Notes: generated from the sequence alone by a model not told the origin. 64,000 nucleotides of DNA from Alphaproteobacteria bacterium (GCA_030432025.1 JAUIIA010000005.1:106831-170830), one strand, 5' to 3'; positions 27,768-36,164 are shown, counted from the first letter of the stretch. Made by a program: numbers and translations.

Positions 27768-27797
27768 TTAACGCTTTTGATGTGATACTAATATAGT
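27768..27797 (+). promoter_or_regulatory. Candidate promoter for the DUF4402 major subunit
   Basis: TTAACG (27768-27773) and TATAGT (27792-27797) are separated by 18 bases in an AT-rich stretch upstream of the subunit gene. The leader would be about 70 bases and ends with a strong AAGGAG ribosome site. The 260-base divergent region to the usher otherwise shows AT-rich runs only. Confidence 0.4.
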
Positions 27798-27876
27798 AGT
27801 CTTAATTTTATTAAAATAAATAAAGCACTGCGTTTTTCAAAACTGACTTAAACCGAGACCAAAAAGGAGAAGCCTA

Positions 27877-28458
27877 ATGGAACTCAAAACTTTGAAAGCG
27901 CTTGCCTTGACAAGTGCGACAGTAATCGGACTTGCAATGGCAGGACCTGCTTACGCTCAAACCGAGACGTTAACAACCTCAATCACAACATCCAGCGCCA
28001 TTACAACTAACGTAGTAAACGGTACACAGTATGGTACTTACCTTATTACTGTTGTGGCACCGGACAACCCAACACTGACCATGTCCACTGATGGCACAAA
28101 CACCATCACACCGGCCGGTACAGGTAGTGGTTCTCAGATTGTGTTTGTAAGCGGTACACCTGATGAAGGTGCGTTAACAGTTGAAACTCCTGCTCCATCC
28201 ATTCTGGACATGGACTTTCTGACAGCGTCACTTGTTGATTTCGCAGGTGCCTCTAACCTGGGCCTGACGAGCATCGCATATGAGACAGCAACAGAAAGCG
28301 GTAGTTTCCTGACAAACGCGGATACAACTGAAACAATTACAGTTGTAGCTGGTGCTACCCCGGAACCAATTGCTTTCGGCGGCGTGATCACAGCGACTGC
28401 GACACCAGCAGATGGTGCGTACTCAGCTGATGTTGTTTTGGACTTCACTTATCCATAG
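27877..28458 (+). CDS. DUF4402-type secreted subunit, probable major fimbrial or surface protein
   Basis: The 193-residue protein has a signal peptide ending PAYAQ and a mature part rich in Thr, Ser, Ala and Gly with almost no Lys or Cys, typical of secreted beta-sandwich subunits. Its C-terminal strand pattern (ADVVLDFTYP) ends in alternating hydrophobics, like subunits that are completed by donor-strand exchange. The DUF4402 assignment is by general pattern. A strong ribosome site (AAGGAG), its own promoter and a terminator directly after the gene point to high, monocistronic expression. It lies between the usher and chaperone genes, on the opposite strand to both. Confidence 0.7.
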   Translation: MELKTLKALALTSATVIGLAMAGPAYAQTETLTTSITTSSAITTNVVNGTQYGTYLITVVAPDNPTLTMSTDGTNTITPAGTGSGSQIVFVSGTPDEGALTVETPAPSILDMDFLTASLVDFAGASNLGLTSIAYETATESGSFLTNADTTETITVVAGATPEPIAFGGVITATATPADGAYSADVVLDFTYP

Positions 28459-28479
28459 GAAGATCAAAAATAAGATTTA

Positions 28480-28508
28480 AAAAAGGCGCTTTTGAGCGCC
28501 TTTTTATT
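28480..28508 (+). terminator. Rho-independent terminator after the DUF4402 subunit gene
   Basis: An 11-base perfect stem (AAAAAGGCGCT/AGCGCCTTTTT, 28480-28490 and 28495-28505) with a four-base loop ends in a T-run. The A-run on the other side makes it usable for the convergent chaperone gene too. Confidence 0.9.
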
Positions 28509-28524
28509 TGCTTGGAATCACTAC

Positions 28525-29340
28525 TTACTGAACAGGAAACTTACGCTTATCAAACACGATATTCTTATCCTTGTCATAGTGGCGATACTCCACCTCAATA
28601 GTTTGACCTGACAAATTATCAGTCTTCAATGGAATCCTAAACTGCCTTGACCCAACCTCGGAATATACGTGCGCATTGGAGATTTCCCCGATAACCTCGC
28701 CTTGCTCATCGTAGATATAAACATAACCTAACGCGCTGTGTGTACCGCTCCTTCCAAGCGTTAGCATGGCGTTTAATTTTCCGTTTTTCTCATTTCTTTC
28801 AAAATCCAGACTTTCAATTTTGGCTGTTACATCCAAATCCCCAGATTGAAAGATCACAGGTATAGCGAAACGATATCTGAAGTTAACCGCCGCTGCCTGC
28901 CCTTGAAACGGCTCTACCCCTCCTCCGGGATTATCGAACGACGGGGTAAACCTTAGATATGCCCGGTAATCGCCCGCAGGCACCTCTCCCGGGCGACGAA
29001 GAGCCAAACGAATCTTCTGCCTTCCTCGTGGAGGAAGCGTTACGCGGCGCGGCGAAAACACAACATGCTTGGAGAGATCAAAATCAGAGATGGGCCCATC
29101 CACCCTTTCCTGCATGCTTTTGGAGCTACCTTCAAGCATTCTGAAAAACTCCCAGCTCATGTCGTATGTTCGTGTCTCATCACCGGTGTTCAGCAAAATC
29201 ACTTCTTCAAAGCGCTCTCGATCCTCAAACAAAACGCGGGTTGGAATAATACTTAACTCAGCATACGCCGACATCGGGCTTGCCAAAGCACATACCCCAA
29301 GCACAAAAGCTGACGCTGTGTTCCTAATTAGTCTCTTCAT
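28525..29340 (-). CDS. PapD-type periplasmic chaperone
   Basis: The 271-residue protein has a signal peptide ending in SAYAE and two immunoglobulin-like domains. The first carries the PapD-family pattern PTRVLFEDRERFEEVILLN near the N-terminus, then FSPRRVTLPPRGRQKIRLALRR and a DYRAYLRF segment. These match the G1-strand region that holds subunits and the following conserved Tyr-Arg. Such chaperones fold and deliver subunits to an usher. The gene follows the second DUF4402 gene with a 19-base gap, forming an operon. Confidence 0.75.
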   Translation of the reverse strand: MKRLIRNTASAFVLGVCALASPMSAYAELSIIPTRVLFEDRERFEEVILLNTGDETRTYDMSWEFFRMLEGSSKSMQERVDGPISDFDLSKHVVFSPRRVTLPPRGRQKIRLALRRPGEVPAGDYRAYLRFTPSFDNPGGGVEPFQGQAAAVNFRYRFAIPVIFQSGDLDVTAKIESLDFERNEKNGKLNAMLTLGRSGTHSALGYVYIYDEQGEVIGEISNAHVYSEVGSRQFRIPLKTDNLSGQTIEVEYRHYDKDKNIVFDKRKFPVQ

Positions 29341-29359
29341 CTAGAACCTACCTTTTTGT

Positions 29360-29827
29360 TTATAAATAATTTATCTGGATTTCGACAGTCGCCGAATATG
29401 TTTGGTCAGGATAGCCAAGTCCGTTTCCCGTAGTTGAAGCCGTTCCCCCGATCGTAACACGTGCGACCCCCGAAGGGTCCGCATTTGTGTGATTTGAGGT
29501 GAAACTGCCGAGCGTAAACTCATTGGAAACATTCACCCCGCGCATGGTGGTTAGCGCCGTTACATCGACACTTGCTATAATGGCATTGGGCGTAAGACCA
29601 TCAATGTCATAAATACCTTGCTGCGCTGTTGGCGTTATTTCCAGCAGTCCCGATGAAGCTGTCACGTTTCCGCTTAAGGACACGGTAACCGTTTGCACCG
29701 AATTGTTGTTTGCTACGACATAGTTACCAAAGCTTAGCGCTTGTATAGTCGTAATTCCTGCCAAAGCATGACCGGAAAACGTAACGACAATTATGGATAG
29801 CAAGGTTATAAAAAACTTATTCAACAT
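29360..29827 (-). CDS. DUF4402 secreted protein, probable minor subunit
   Basis: The 155-residue protein has a signal peptide (ending HALAG) and a beta-rich, Thr/Ser/Asn-rich mature region. Segments such as FGNYVVANNN, VTVSLSGNV, GVARVTIGGTAST and a C-terminal YSATVEIQINYL resemble DUF4402 proteins. The C-terminal alternating strand is like that of fimbrial subunits. It is first in an operon with the PapD-type chaperone, so it is likely a subunit of the same surface structure. Confidence 0.75.
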   Translation of the reverse strand: MLNKFFITLLSIIVVTFSGHALAGITTIQALSFGNYVVANNNSVQTVTVSLSGNVTASSGLLEITPTAQQGIYDIDGLTPNAIIASVDVTALTTMRGVNVSNEFTLGSFTSNHTNADPSGVARVTIGGTASTTGNGLGYPDQTYSATVEIQINYL

Positions 29828-30069
29828 GCACCTCTTGAAGCATTACCAATAAATTAGAGCACACGCCCGACTTTCTCAAGCTTTCAAATTTCATGCCAAT
29901 CACTTGAAATAATGTGCATAAAGCTGTGAGTAAGCTCTGAATCCTTGCTTGACGTTATCTGGAGCCTCCCGTACGCTTATTATTGCACTAATAAGTGTTA
30001 CTGCGTTCTTTGGGCTTTTTTCACTTTGGGCACACGCCCCGGTTCCATCGGGGTAAATTTCTGGGCCGT

Positions 30070-31035
30070 ATGAATAGAAAATTTGTATTTTGCATGACTT
30101 TGATGCTGCTTTCGGGATTCACCGCAAGCTGCGGTCTTGTGCCCGGTGCCTCCAAAGACAGCCCCACCCAAAAACCCACAGAAAACAACGCCCAAAGCCA
30201 AGCTGAGACAACAGCCCAGTCTCAACTCCCTTCCGCCAACGGTGCTTTATCTATCCCGCCGCCCGTCGCCTTGCCGCCCAGCTATGGCGACCGCCCCAAC
30301 GGAAACACAGCAACCCAAGCGCAAACCCTTCCCAATGGCTTGCCCGCCCTGCAAGCCAAGGGTGTTAATGTTGACGAGCTTTTTGCCCAGAATGTCGCCA
30401 ACACCGACCAGCGCTTCGACCGTCTAGAAAACGCGGTACTGGATTTACGACGGGAGTTTGAGTCCTTCAAACCCGCTATTGTCCGCCTAGTCGCCGTTGA
30501 GGCCGACATCCAAGACCTCATTGAGCAACTCGATGTCTTACTGCAGACCGACCCGGCACCCGCACCCGTCACACAAGCCCCGATGCCTCTGAAGCCAGCC
30601 CCGCAGATAGAGGTTCAAGACACCCCTGAAGTGGAAGCTGAAGCAGAGCCCCAGCCAAGCCCCACACCAGCCAAAGCAAAGCCAACCGTCAATACATCCG
30701 GTCCGGTTACTGTATCCTCCCTACGTATTGGCGAGCATAGCGATAAGCTGAGACTGGTTATGGATGTGAACAAGAAAACCGATTTCAAATTTGATCTGGA
30801 CAATCAGGAGCGCATCCTGATTATCGAACTGCCCAACGCCCAATGGTCAGCTGCGCCCCAGAAAAGCTTTGGCAAATCGCCACTGCTGAACTCCTACAGC
30901 ACCGAAAGCATCAACGATGGTGCAGGCACCCGTGTAATTATGACGCTGAAAAAGTCCACGACACTCATGAAATCACAAGCACTGCCGCCTGGCAGTAATC
31001 CGTATTACAGAATCTATGCGGACCTGAAGCTTTAA
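30070..31035 (+). CDS. AMIN-domain lipoprotein
   Basis: Starting at the ATG at 30070 the protein has 321 residues and a lipoprotein signal ending FTASC; an upstream GTG would bury this lipobox. A long low-complexity region rich in Pro, Gln, Ala and Glu follows, including a short coiled segment (about 95-155). A C-terminal AMIN domain (about 210-321) begins VSSLRIGEHSDKLRLVMDV. AMIN domains target periplasmic proteins to septal peptidoglycan or to secretin/pilus machineries. No catalytic domain is fused here. A small GC hairpin (CCCCG/CGGGG, 30037-30053) lies in the leader. The stop overlaps the end of the convergent HTH gene by four bases. Confidence 0.8.
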   Translation: MNRKFVFCMTLMLLSGFTASCGLVPGASKDSPTQKPTENNAQSQAETTAQSQLPSANGALSIPPPVALPPSYGDRPNGNTATQAQTLPNGLPALQAKGVNVDELFAQNVANTDQRFDRLENAVLDLRREFESFKPAIVRLVAVEADIQDLIEQLDVLLQTDPAPAPVTQAPMPLKPAPQIEVQDTPEVEAEAEPQPSPTPAKAKPTVNTSGPVTVSSLRIGEHSDKLRLVMDVNKKTDFKFDLDNQERILIIELPNAQWSAAPQKSFGKSPLLNSYSTESINDGAGTRVIMTLKKSTTLMKSQALPPGSNPYYRIYADLKL

Positions 31036-31403
31036 GCTTCCGAAACCAGTAAAAAAACCAACCCCAGCAATTTACGGTTAACCTCACTTGGCGGCATGGC
31101 TTTAATGGTCCGCACAATATCCGCGGCAAGCACATCATGCTGTACGGCCGGCGCTTCACAAGACTTGGAAATGCCGGAGAAAAAAGCGCTGTAGGGAACA
31201 CTCAAAAACCGTTGCAAGCGGAAGAGCTTTTCAGCCGAGACTCGACTCTGCCCGCTTTCATATTTCTGCACTTGCTGGAACGTGACGGACATCGCTTGCG
31301 CCAACTGCTCTTGCGTGCACCCGCGCATTCTCCTTAGCTGCAGAATATTCGAACCGATAATCTTAGTGTCTTCAGTGACACGCCGCGAACTCTCACTAAC
31401 CAT
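31032..31403 (-). CDS. XRE-family helix-turn-helix regulator
   Basis: The 123-residue protein has a Cro/CI-type helix-turn-helix at about 18-72, with TQEQLAQAMSVTFQQVQKYE as the core recognition region, followed by ISKSCE and a short helical tail. Similar one-domain XRE regulators are common in alphaproteobacteria and often end with a helical oligomerisation tail. It is divergently transcribed from a second HTH gene across a 101-base gap, as in phage immunity switches. Targets are unknown. Confidence 0.85.
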   Translation of the reverse strand: MVSESSRRVTEDTKIIGSNILQLRRMRGCTQEQLAQAMSVTFQQVQKYESGQSRVSAEKLFRLQRFLSVPYSAFFSGISKSCEAPAVQHDVLAADIVRTIKAMPPSEVNRKLLGLVFLLVSEA

Positions 31404-31474
31404 GACTTTTACCCTATTGCGAATTAAGAAAACAACCTATAATGGTATTTATAGTTTCTTTTTTAGAAATTTTT

Positions 31475-31498
31475 ATGCCTGTATGGGCATGACATAAT
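31475..31498 (+). promoter_or_regulatory. Operator-like repeat and -10 element of the S24-like regulator
   Basis: An inverted repeat ATGCC (31475-31479) / GGCAT (31486-31490) lies just before CATAAT (31493-31498), a 5-of-6 match to a -10 hexamer. Seven bases after this hexamer is the A of the ATG at 31505, and no ribosome site is visible. This suggests a leaderless transcript with an operator in the -10/-35 spacer. Elsewhere in the gap a TATAAT (31435-31440) lies on the + strand without a good -35. Confidence 0.4.
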
Positions 31499-31504
31499 CT
31501 ACTC

Positions 31505-32122
31505 ATGGATGCACAGCAACTTAAAAATTGGCTTAACGAAGAACTCGAAAGGCGACCAGGCAAAAGCAAGGCTGAACTAGCCAAGGCCCTTAACCTTGAG
31601 CCTCCTGCTGTTAGCAAAATTCTAAACGGTACCAGACAAATCAAAGCTATAGAGTATGTGCGCATACTCGAATTTCTGGGAATTTCCGCGAATGAAAAGG
31701 GGCTGCCGGAAGCACCACCCGAAATAAAGACTGATCACGAGCAAACCGCCGCCGGCTTGCATGAGAAAAAACACGACCAAGGGCAATGGTCTATTCCAGC
31801 TGATATACTCGGCCAAAAAAGGCCGGATATTCCCGAAATCGTACATCGGCCGTTTTGTATCAATGACAATAAAATGGAACCTGACTTCAAGGAGGGCGAG
31901 CATGTTTTGGTCGACAGCAGCGCAAAGCCAGATCAAACTGTGCAACCCTTTCTTGTTTCCGATGGGCATAACCGTATGGTGCGTTTTTGCCGCATCATTC
32001 CGAAAAGCTCCCCCAGAACCATTGAAATCAGCTCGAAGGCAAAGGGGTTCGAACCGCAGCAATTATTCGAAAAGGACTTCGATATTATCGGAAAGGTTGT
32101 TGCAAAAATTAAGTGGACTTAG
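31505..32122 (+). CDS. CI/LexA-like regulator: HTH plus catalytically dead S24-type domain
   Basis: The 205-residue protein has an N-terminal helix-turn-helix (about 20-60; KAELAKALNLEPPAVSKIL) and a C-terminal domain with the LexA/CI peptidase outline. In that domain INDNKMEP (119-126) aligns with the GxSM block and GKVVAKIKW with the last strand. The serine nucleophile is replaced by Lys123, and the catalytic-lysine region (MVRF) has no lysine at the expected place. I infer a repressor that cannot self-cleave on RecA signalling. The family allows such non-cleavable forms. It is convergent with cysQ, sharing four bases at the stops. Confidence 0.75.
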   Translation: MDAQQLKNWLNEELERRPGKSKAELAKALNLEPPAVSKILNGTRQIKAIEYVRILEFLGISANEKGLPEAPPEIKTDHEQTAAGLHEKKHDQGQWSIPADILGQKRPDIPEIVHRPFCINDNKMEPDFKEGEHVLVDSSAKPDQTVQPFLVSDGHNRMVRFCRIIPKSSPRTIEISSKAKGFEPQQLFEKDFDIIGKVVAKIKWT

Positions 32123-32970
32123 TCGTCTTCGCCATCAAACCAGGCAAATGACGAAGCCACAAACTCAGGGTTCAGCCATTTTTCATTACCACCGCCATAG
32201 ACCAACGCCTGACCATTGACATCTGTTAGATAGCCCCCCGCAGAACGAAGGATCGCATCGCCCGCTGCCGTGTCCCATTCACATGTCGGGCCAAAACGCG
32301 GATAGATATCCCCCTTGCCTGACGCAATGGTACATATTTTCAAAGAGCTGGCTTTTCTGGCGAGTTTTTGCACCTTGAAGCGCTCAAGAAAATCACTTAA
32401 CCGGCTCTGGTCCCCGTAACGTCTACTGACAAGCACGGTCAGCCCTTTTACCGGAGGCGGGCGAACGGTAATGGGCTTATCTTTCCCGGTTTCTGCAGTC
32501 CAGCGGATCGCCTCTCCGCCCGTATAGCCTGCATAGAGCTCCTCTTTTATAGGGGCATATATCACACCAAGAACCGGGCATGCATTTTTAATCAACGCTA
32601 TATTCACCGTGAACTCTTCGCCGCCTTCCAGAAAGTTTCTGGTACCGTCCAGCGGATCGACCAGCCAGAAGTAGTCACTCGCATCCTCAAGCTTCAGGTC
32701 AGGGCTTGCCGCAACGGTTTCTTCGCCGATCATCGGTACGTTGGGACAGTATTTTTCCAACGCCGCCTTGATAAATTTCTCGGCCTCACGGTCGGCTTCC
32801 GTTACAGGAGAAGCGTCATCCTTATGTTCGACAAGCAAAGTATCGAGATCCATAAAATAGTCATGAATGATTTCACCGGCATCTATCGCAACGCGGCGCA
32901 CGATATTGCACAACGCTTCCGGGCTTTGCAGCAGTTTGTATTCACGACTATCTTCGGTGATTGGCGACAT
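32119..32970 (-). CDS. cysQ: 3'(2'),5'-bisphosphate nucleotidase CysQ
   Basis: CysQ hydrolyses PAP (and PAPS), the by-product of PAPS-using reactions. The 283-residue protein has the inositol-monophosphatase fold signatures: DDASPVTEADREAE, IGEET, then the metal motif WLVDPLDGTRNF, and the C-terminal CEWDTAAGDAIL motif. It lies two bases after cysC, and cysC nine bases after ugd, so ugd-cysC-cysQ form one operon. Inositol monophosphatase is the alternative family; the cysC neighbour favours CysQ. Confidence 0.9.
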   Translation of the reverse strand: MSPITEDSREYKLLQSPEALCNIVRRVAIDAGEIIHDYFMDLDTLLVEHKDDASPVTEADREAEKFIKAALEKYCPNVPMIGEETVAASPDLKLEDASDYFWLVDPLDGTRNFLEGGEEFTVNIALIKNACPVLGVIYAPIKEELYAGYTGGEAIRWTAETGKDKPITVRPPPVKGLTVLVSRRYGDQSRLSDFLERFKVQKLARKASSLKICTIASGKGDIYPRFGPTCEWDTAAGDAILRSAGGYLTDVNGQALVYGGGNEKWLNPEFVASSFAWFDGEDD

Positions 32971-32972
32971 TG

Positions 32973-33569
32973 TTAAACCAAAACCTCGCTCTCGATATAC
33001 TCAATCAATGCTTGAACGGACTGTTCGATATCCTGATTTTCGGTGTCCAGCACCAAGTCAGGTGTTTCAGGTACTTCATAGGGCGAATCTATACCTGTGA
33101 AGTTTTTGATCTCTCCGGCTCTGGCTTTTTTGTAAAGGCCTTTTGGATCACGACGCTCACATGTCTCTATATCCGCTTTGATGTAAACCTCGTGGAACGG
33201 TGCCGAAGATACAGCACGGGCATTTTCGCGCCCCAGCTTAAACGGCGAAATAAATGCTGAGATAACGATCAGGCCAGCATCCGCCATCAAAGCAGCAACC
33301 TCGCTTACACGTCGAATATTTTCCTCACGATCTTCATCCGAAAAACTTAAGTCCCGACAAAGCCCGCACCTGACATTGTCTCCGTCCAGAACATAGGCAT
33401 GAAGGCCTTTTTCCTGAAGCGCGGCTTCCGCCCGCATGGCCAGAGTTGATTTGCCCGAAGCGGACAAGCCCGTGAGCCAGAAAATGCCGCCACGGTGGTC
33501 CTTGTTCGAGGTGCGGTCTTGTTTGGAAACCAGATGATTTACTTTTGTGAGATTGGGGTTCTTCGGCAT
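32973..33569 (-). CDS. cysC: Adenylylsulfate (APS) kinase
   Basis: CysC phosphorylates APS to PAPS, the donor for sulfate transfer and for assimilation. The 198-residue protein has the P-loop GLSASGKS (34-41) and then DGDNVRCGLCRDL, FSDEDREENIRR and the KADIETCERRDPKGLYKKAR block of the family. It is a stand-alone kinase without the CysN GTPase fusion. No cysD/cysN gene is in the window. The neighbouring ugd and cysQ suggest PAPS use near sugar-nucleotide metabolism. Confidence 0.93.
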   Translation of the reverse strand: MPKNPNLTKVNHLVSKQDRTSNKDHRGGIFWLTGLSASGKSTLAMRAEAALQEKGLHAYVLDGDNVRCGLCRDLSFSDEDREENIRRVSEVAALMADAGLIVISAFISPFKLGRENARAVSSAPFHEVYIKADIETCERRDPKGLYKKARAGEIKNFTGIDSPYEVPETPDLVLDTENQDIEQSVQALIEYIESEVLV

Positions 33570-33578
33570 GCCAATGCT

Positions 33579-34946
33579 TCAAGCCGTCGAGACTTGCTTT
33601 AACTCGACATCCTGCTTGGGGGAAACAGCTTCGCGACCAACAGAAATATAATGGAAACCACGAGCGCTCATGTCTTCCGGCTTGTAGATATTACGCAAGT
33701 CGATCATGCGCTTTGACTTCATCATCTCCCCTAAACGGGAAAGCGATAGCGCGCGGAATTCATTCCATTCCGTAATGATGACCAAGGCATCGGCATCTTT
33801 GGCGGCCTCATAAGAATTTTCGCAGAATTCAACATTCTCCAGATGCTTTTTAGCCTCTTCGATCGCGATCGGGTCGAAAGCCGCCACGTTTGCGCCCTCA
33901 TCCTGTAGATAGGGAATAATCTGCAACGCGGGAGAGTCGCGCATATCATCGGTGTTGGGTTTAAAAGACAGGCCGAGCACGGCTATACGCTTGCCTTTAA
34001 CATCGCCGCCGCACGCATCAATGACACGCTGCGCCATTGATCTCTGGCGTTCGGCATTCACCCACACGACCGTTTCAACGATATTCTGGGGCGCGCCGTA
34101 TTTTTGTCCGATCTGCGTCAGAGCCAAGGTATCCTTCGGGAAACATGAACCACCGTAACCCGGACCGGCATGCAAGAATTTGGAGCCGATACGGCCATCA
34201 AGCCCAATGCCTCGTGCGACCTCTTGCACATTTGCGCCCGTCTTTTCACACAGATTTGCAATCTCGTTGATAAATGTAATCTTTGTGGCCAGAAAAGCGT
34301 TGGCCGCGTATTTGATGGTTTCTGCCGTTTCGGGGCTGGTCACCACCATCGGTGTTTCATTGATGTATAGAGGACGGTAAAGGTCCTGCATAATTTCGAC
34401 GGCGCGCTCGCTTTCCACGCCGATCACAACGCGGTCGGGACGGATGAAGTCATTGATAGCCGCGCCTTCACGCAAGAATTCAGGGTTTGAGCACACATCG
34501 AACTCAATATCGCTGCGTCCGCGTTTTTCCAACTCTTCGGTAATGATTTGTTTGATTTCTTTGGCTGTGCCAACCGGTACAGTCGATTTGGTGACAATCA
34601 AGGTGTAGCCTTCCATCACGCTTGCGACTTCGCGGGCGGCTTCATAAACGTAAGTCATGTCGGCGTAACCGTCACCGCGTCTGGATGGCGTGCCCACCGC
34701 GATAAAGACCGCTTTGGCCCCCTCAACGGCTTCTTTTAAATCCGTGGTGAAAGACAGTCTTTCGGCCCTTACCTGTTTCGCGATCAAATCATCCAGACCC
34801 GGCTCATAAATCGGCACTTCACCGTTTTTCAGGCGGTTGATTTTATCTTCGTCCTTATCCAGACAAATCACATCAATTCCGAATTCGGCAAAACAGGTGC
34901 CGGAAACCAAGCCTACATAGCCTGTGCCAATCATTCCAATGCGCAT
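33579..34946 (-). CDS. ugd: UDP-glucose 6-dehydrogenase
   Basis: This enzyme oxidises UDP-glucose to UDP-glucuronate with two NAD. The 455-residue protein has the N-terminal GTGYVGLVSG motif (7-16), FNP-type SNPEFLREGAA, and the active-site cysteine in GGSCFPKD. A C-terminal UDP-binding domain with GLSFKPNTDDMRDSP follows. It is distinct from the AlgD homologue at 14.9 kb, which lacks some of these blocks. It heads the operon ugd-cysC-cysQ and is divergent from the sapC-like gene. Confidence 0.93.
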   Translation of the reverse strand: MRIGMIGTGYVGLVSGTCFAEFGIDVICLDKDEDKINRLKNGEVPIYEPGLDDLIAKQVRAERLSFTTDLKEAVEGAKAVFIAVGTPSRRGDGYADMTYVYEAAREVASVMEGYTLIVTKSTVPVGTAKEIKQIITEELEKRGRSDIEFDVCSNPEFLREGAAINDFIRPDRVVIGVESERAVEIMQDLYRPLYINETPMVVTSPETAETIKYAANAFLATKITFINEIANLCEKTGANVQEVARGIGLDGRIGSKFLHAGPGYGGSCFPKDTLALTQIGQKYGAPQNIVETVVWVNAERQRSMAQRVIDACGGDVKGKRIAVLGLSFKPNTDDMRDSPALQIIPYLQDEGANVAAFDPIAIEEAKKHLENVEFCENSYEAAKDADALVIITEWNEFRALSLSRLGEMMKSKRMIDLRNIYKPEDMSARGFHYISVGREAVSPKQDVELKQVSTA

Positions 34947-34998
34947 AAGATAGCCTTTTATTACTGTCGTTCTTGTGTGAGCCTATACTGCACGTGGA

Positions 34999-35036
34999 TT
35001 TGCGCCTTTGACAAGCCTTAATTCCAAAAGCGCAAA
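34999..35036. repeat. Inverted repeat in the ugd / SapC divergent region
   Basis: TTTGCGC (34999-35005) and GCGCAAA (35030-35036) form a perfect 7-base inverted repeat with a 24-base spacer, extendable with one bulge through TTT/AAA. A TTGTCA lies between the arms on the minus strand at a place that could be a -35 for ugd, but no good -10 follows. An operator or a hairpin is possible. The rest of the 263-base gap is AT-rich; a TTGTTA...TATATA pair (35046-35075) might serve the SapC gene. Confidence 0.3.
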
Positions 35037-35209
35037 ACTAACGTCTTGTTAAGGTTTTTTGCGATATTCTATATATTGAGCGTGCAATTCCCTGCGCAAA
35101 CAATCATTCAAAAAATCAAAGCATTGCATAGACATACCAATTTTGATTAAACTCCCATACATACTGCCTTTTAACAGGCTCCTCCGTGATTTAAATAAAG
35201 GAAATACTC

Positions 35210-36019
35210 ATGGCTAAAAAGGACACCAAGACCGCCAAAAAGGATACAAACAAAGAAGCGCCAGCAGCACCGACAGATGCAGCCGGAAACATGCCTTTGT
35301 TTTACTCCAACCCTGTCCCCTTGGATGCCAAGGAACATGCCAAGCTTGGTTTGCAAAAGAACTTCGGTTTCAAGTTTACCGATGGTGTAAATGCTGTGCC
35401 GGTCAACCTGATCGAAATGCCGCAAATATGTCACTTCTATCCAATCGCATTCTCGCCCGACGGCAATGCCACGCCGGTCGCCATTCTGGGTTTGCGCGAT
35501 AATGAAAACCTGTTTTTGCAAGCGGACGGAAAGTGGGAAGCCAATACATACATTCCAGCTTACATTCGCCGTTATCCTTTCATCTTTTCGGAGCTTCCGG
35601 GCGGTGACCAGTTAACGCTGTGTGTAGATATGGACGACAAAGTGATCGAAGAAGGTGGCGAGCAGTCATTTTTCGATGCGGAAGGTAATGCCAGCGAATT
35701 GGCAAACAATGCCTTGGAATTCTGCAAATCATACCATGCAGCCGCTCAGCAAACAGTTGAATTCAGCAAGGCTCTGGCTGAGAGTGATCTGCTTGTTGAC
35801 CGTGAAGCACAGATCAATGTTGCGGGTAACCGCCGCATCAACTTCTCCGGCTTTAAAATCATTGATGAGCAAAAGCTCGGTGGTCTGGACGACAAAGTTT
35901 TCATCGAATGGCGCAAGAAAGGCTGGCTGCCGTTCCTTTATGCGCACCTGTTCTCAGGAGCTCAGTGGCAACGTCTGACATATCTTCTGAACAACCGTTT
36001 GGAAAAAGAAGCCGCCTAA
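35210..36019 (+). CDS. SapC-family protein
   Basis: The 269-residue protein starts with a Lys/Ala/Thr-rich segment of about 25 residues, then the SapC-family core: MPLFYSNPVPLDAKEHAKL, VNLIEMPQICHFYPIAFS and AYIRRYPFIFSE. SapC proteins were first noted beside the Campylobacter S-layer gene sapA, and homologues are frequent in marine proteobacteria; the biochemical function is unknown. There is no signal peptide. AAAGGA precedes the ATG and a strong hairpin terminator follows, so it is probably a single-gene unit. Confidence 0.85.
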   Translation: MAKKDTKTAKKDTNKEAPAAPTDAAGNMPLFYSNPVPLDAKEHAKLGLQKNFGFKFTDGVNAVPVNLIEMPQICHFYPIAFSPDGNATPVAILGLRDNENLFLQADGKWEANTYIPAYIRRYPFIFSELPGGDQLTLCVDMDDKVIEEGGEQSFFDAEGNASELANNALEFCKSYHAAAQQTVEFSKALAESDLLVDREAQINVAGNRRINFSGFKIIDEQKLGGLDDKVFIEWRKKGWLPFLYAHLFSGAQWQRLTYLLNNRLEKEAA

Positions 36020-36040
36020 ACAAACAGTTATTATTTATTT

Positions 36041-36084
36041 ACAGGCCGTTCGGGGAATTGCTTCGAGCGGCCTGTGGATTTTTA
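36041..36084 (+). terminator. Terminator after the SapC-family gene
   Basis: A 12-base stem with one mismatch (ACAGGCCGTTCG at 36041-36052 with CGAGCGGCCTGT at 36064-36075) and an 11-base loop is followed within a few bases by a T-run (36079-36083). Confidence 0.8.
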
Positions 36085-36164
36085 TGGAATAAGAATCTTG
36101 ATTTTTATATCTGGCCCGTGCTATCGCTTCGTGTATTCAAGAACACATTTACACGAGGTGACAC

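Noticed and set aside
30037..30053. GC hairpin as a terminator before the AMIN gene
   Set aside because: It lies inside the leader and is followed by TAAATTT rather than a T-run. It could be structure in the 5' end, but evidence is too weak for a feature.
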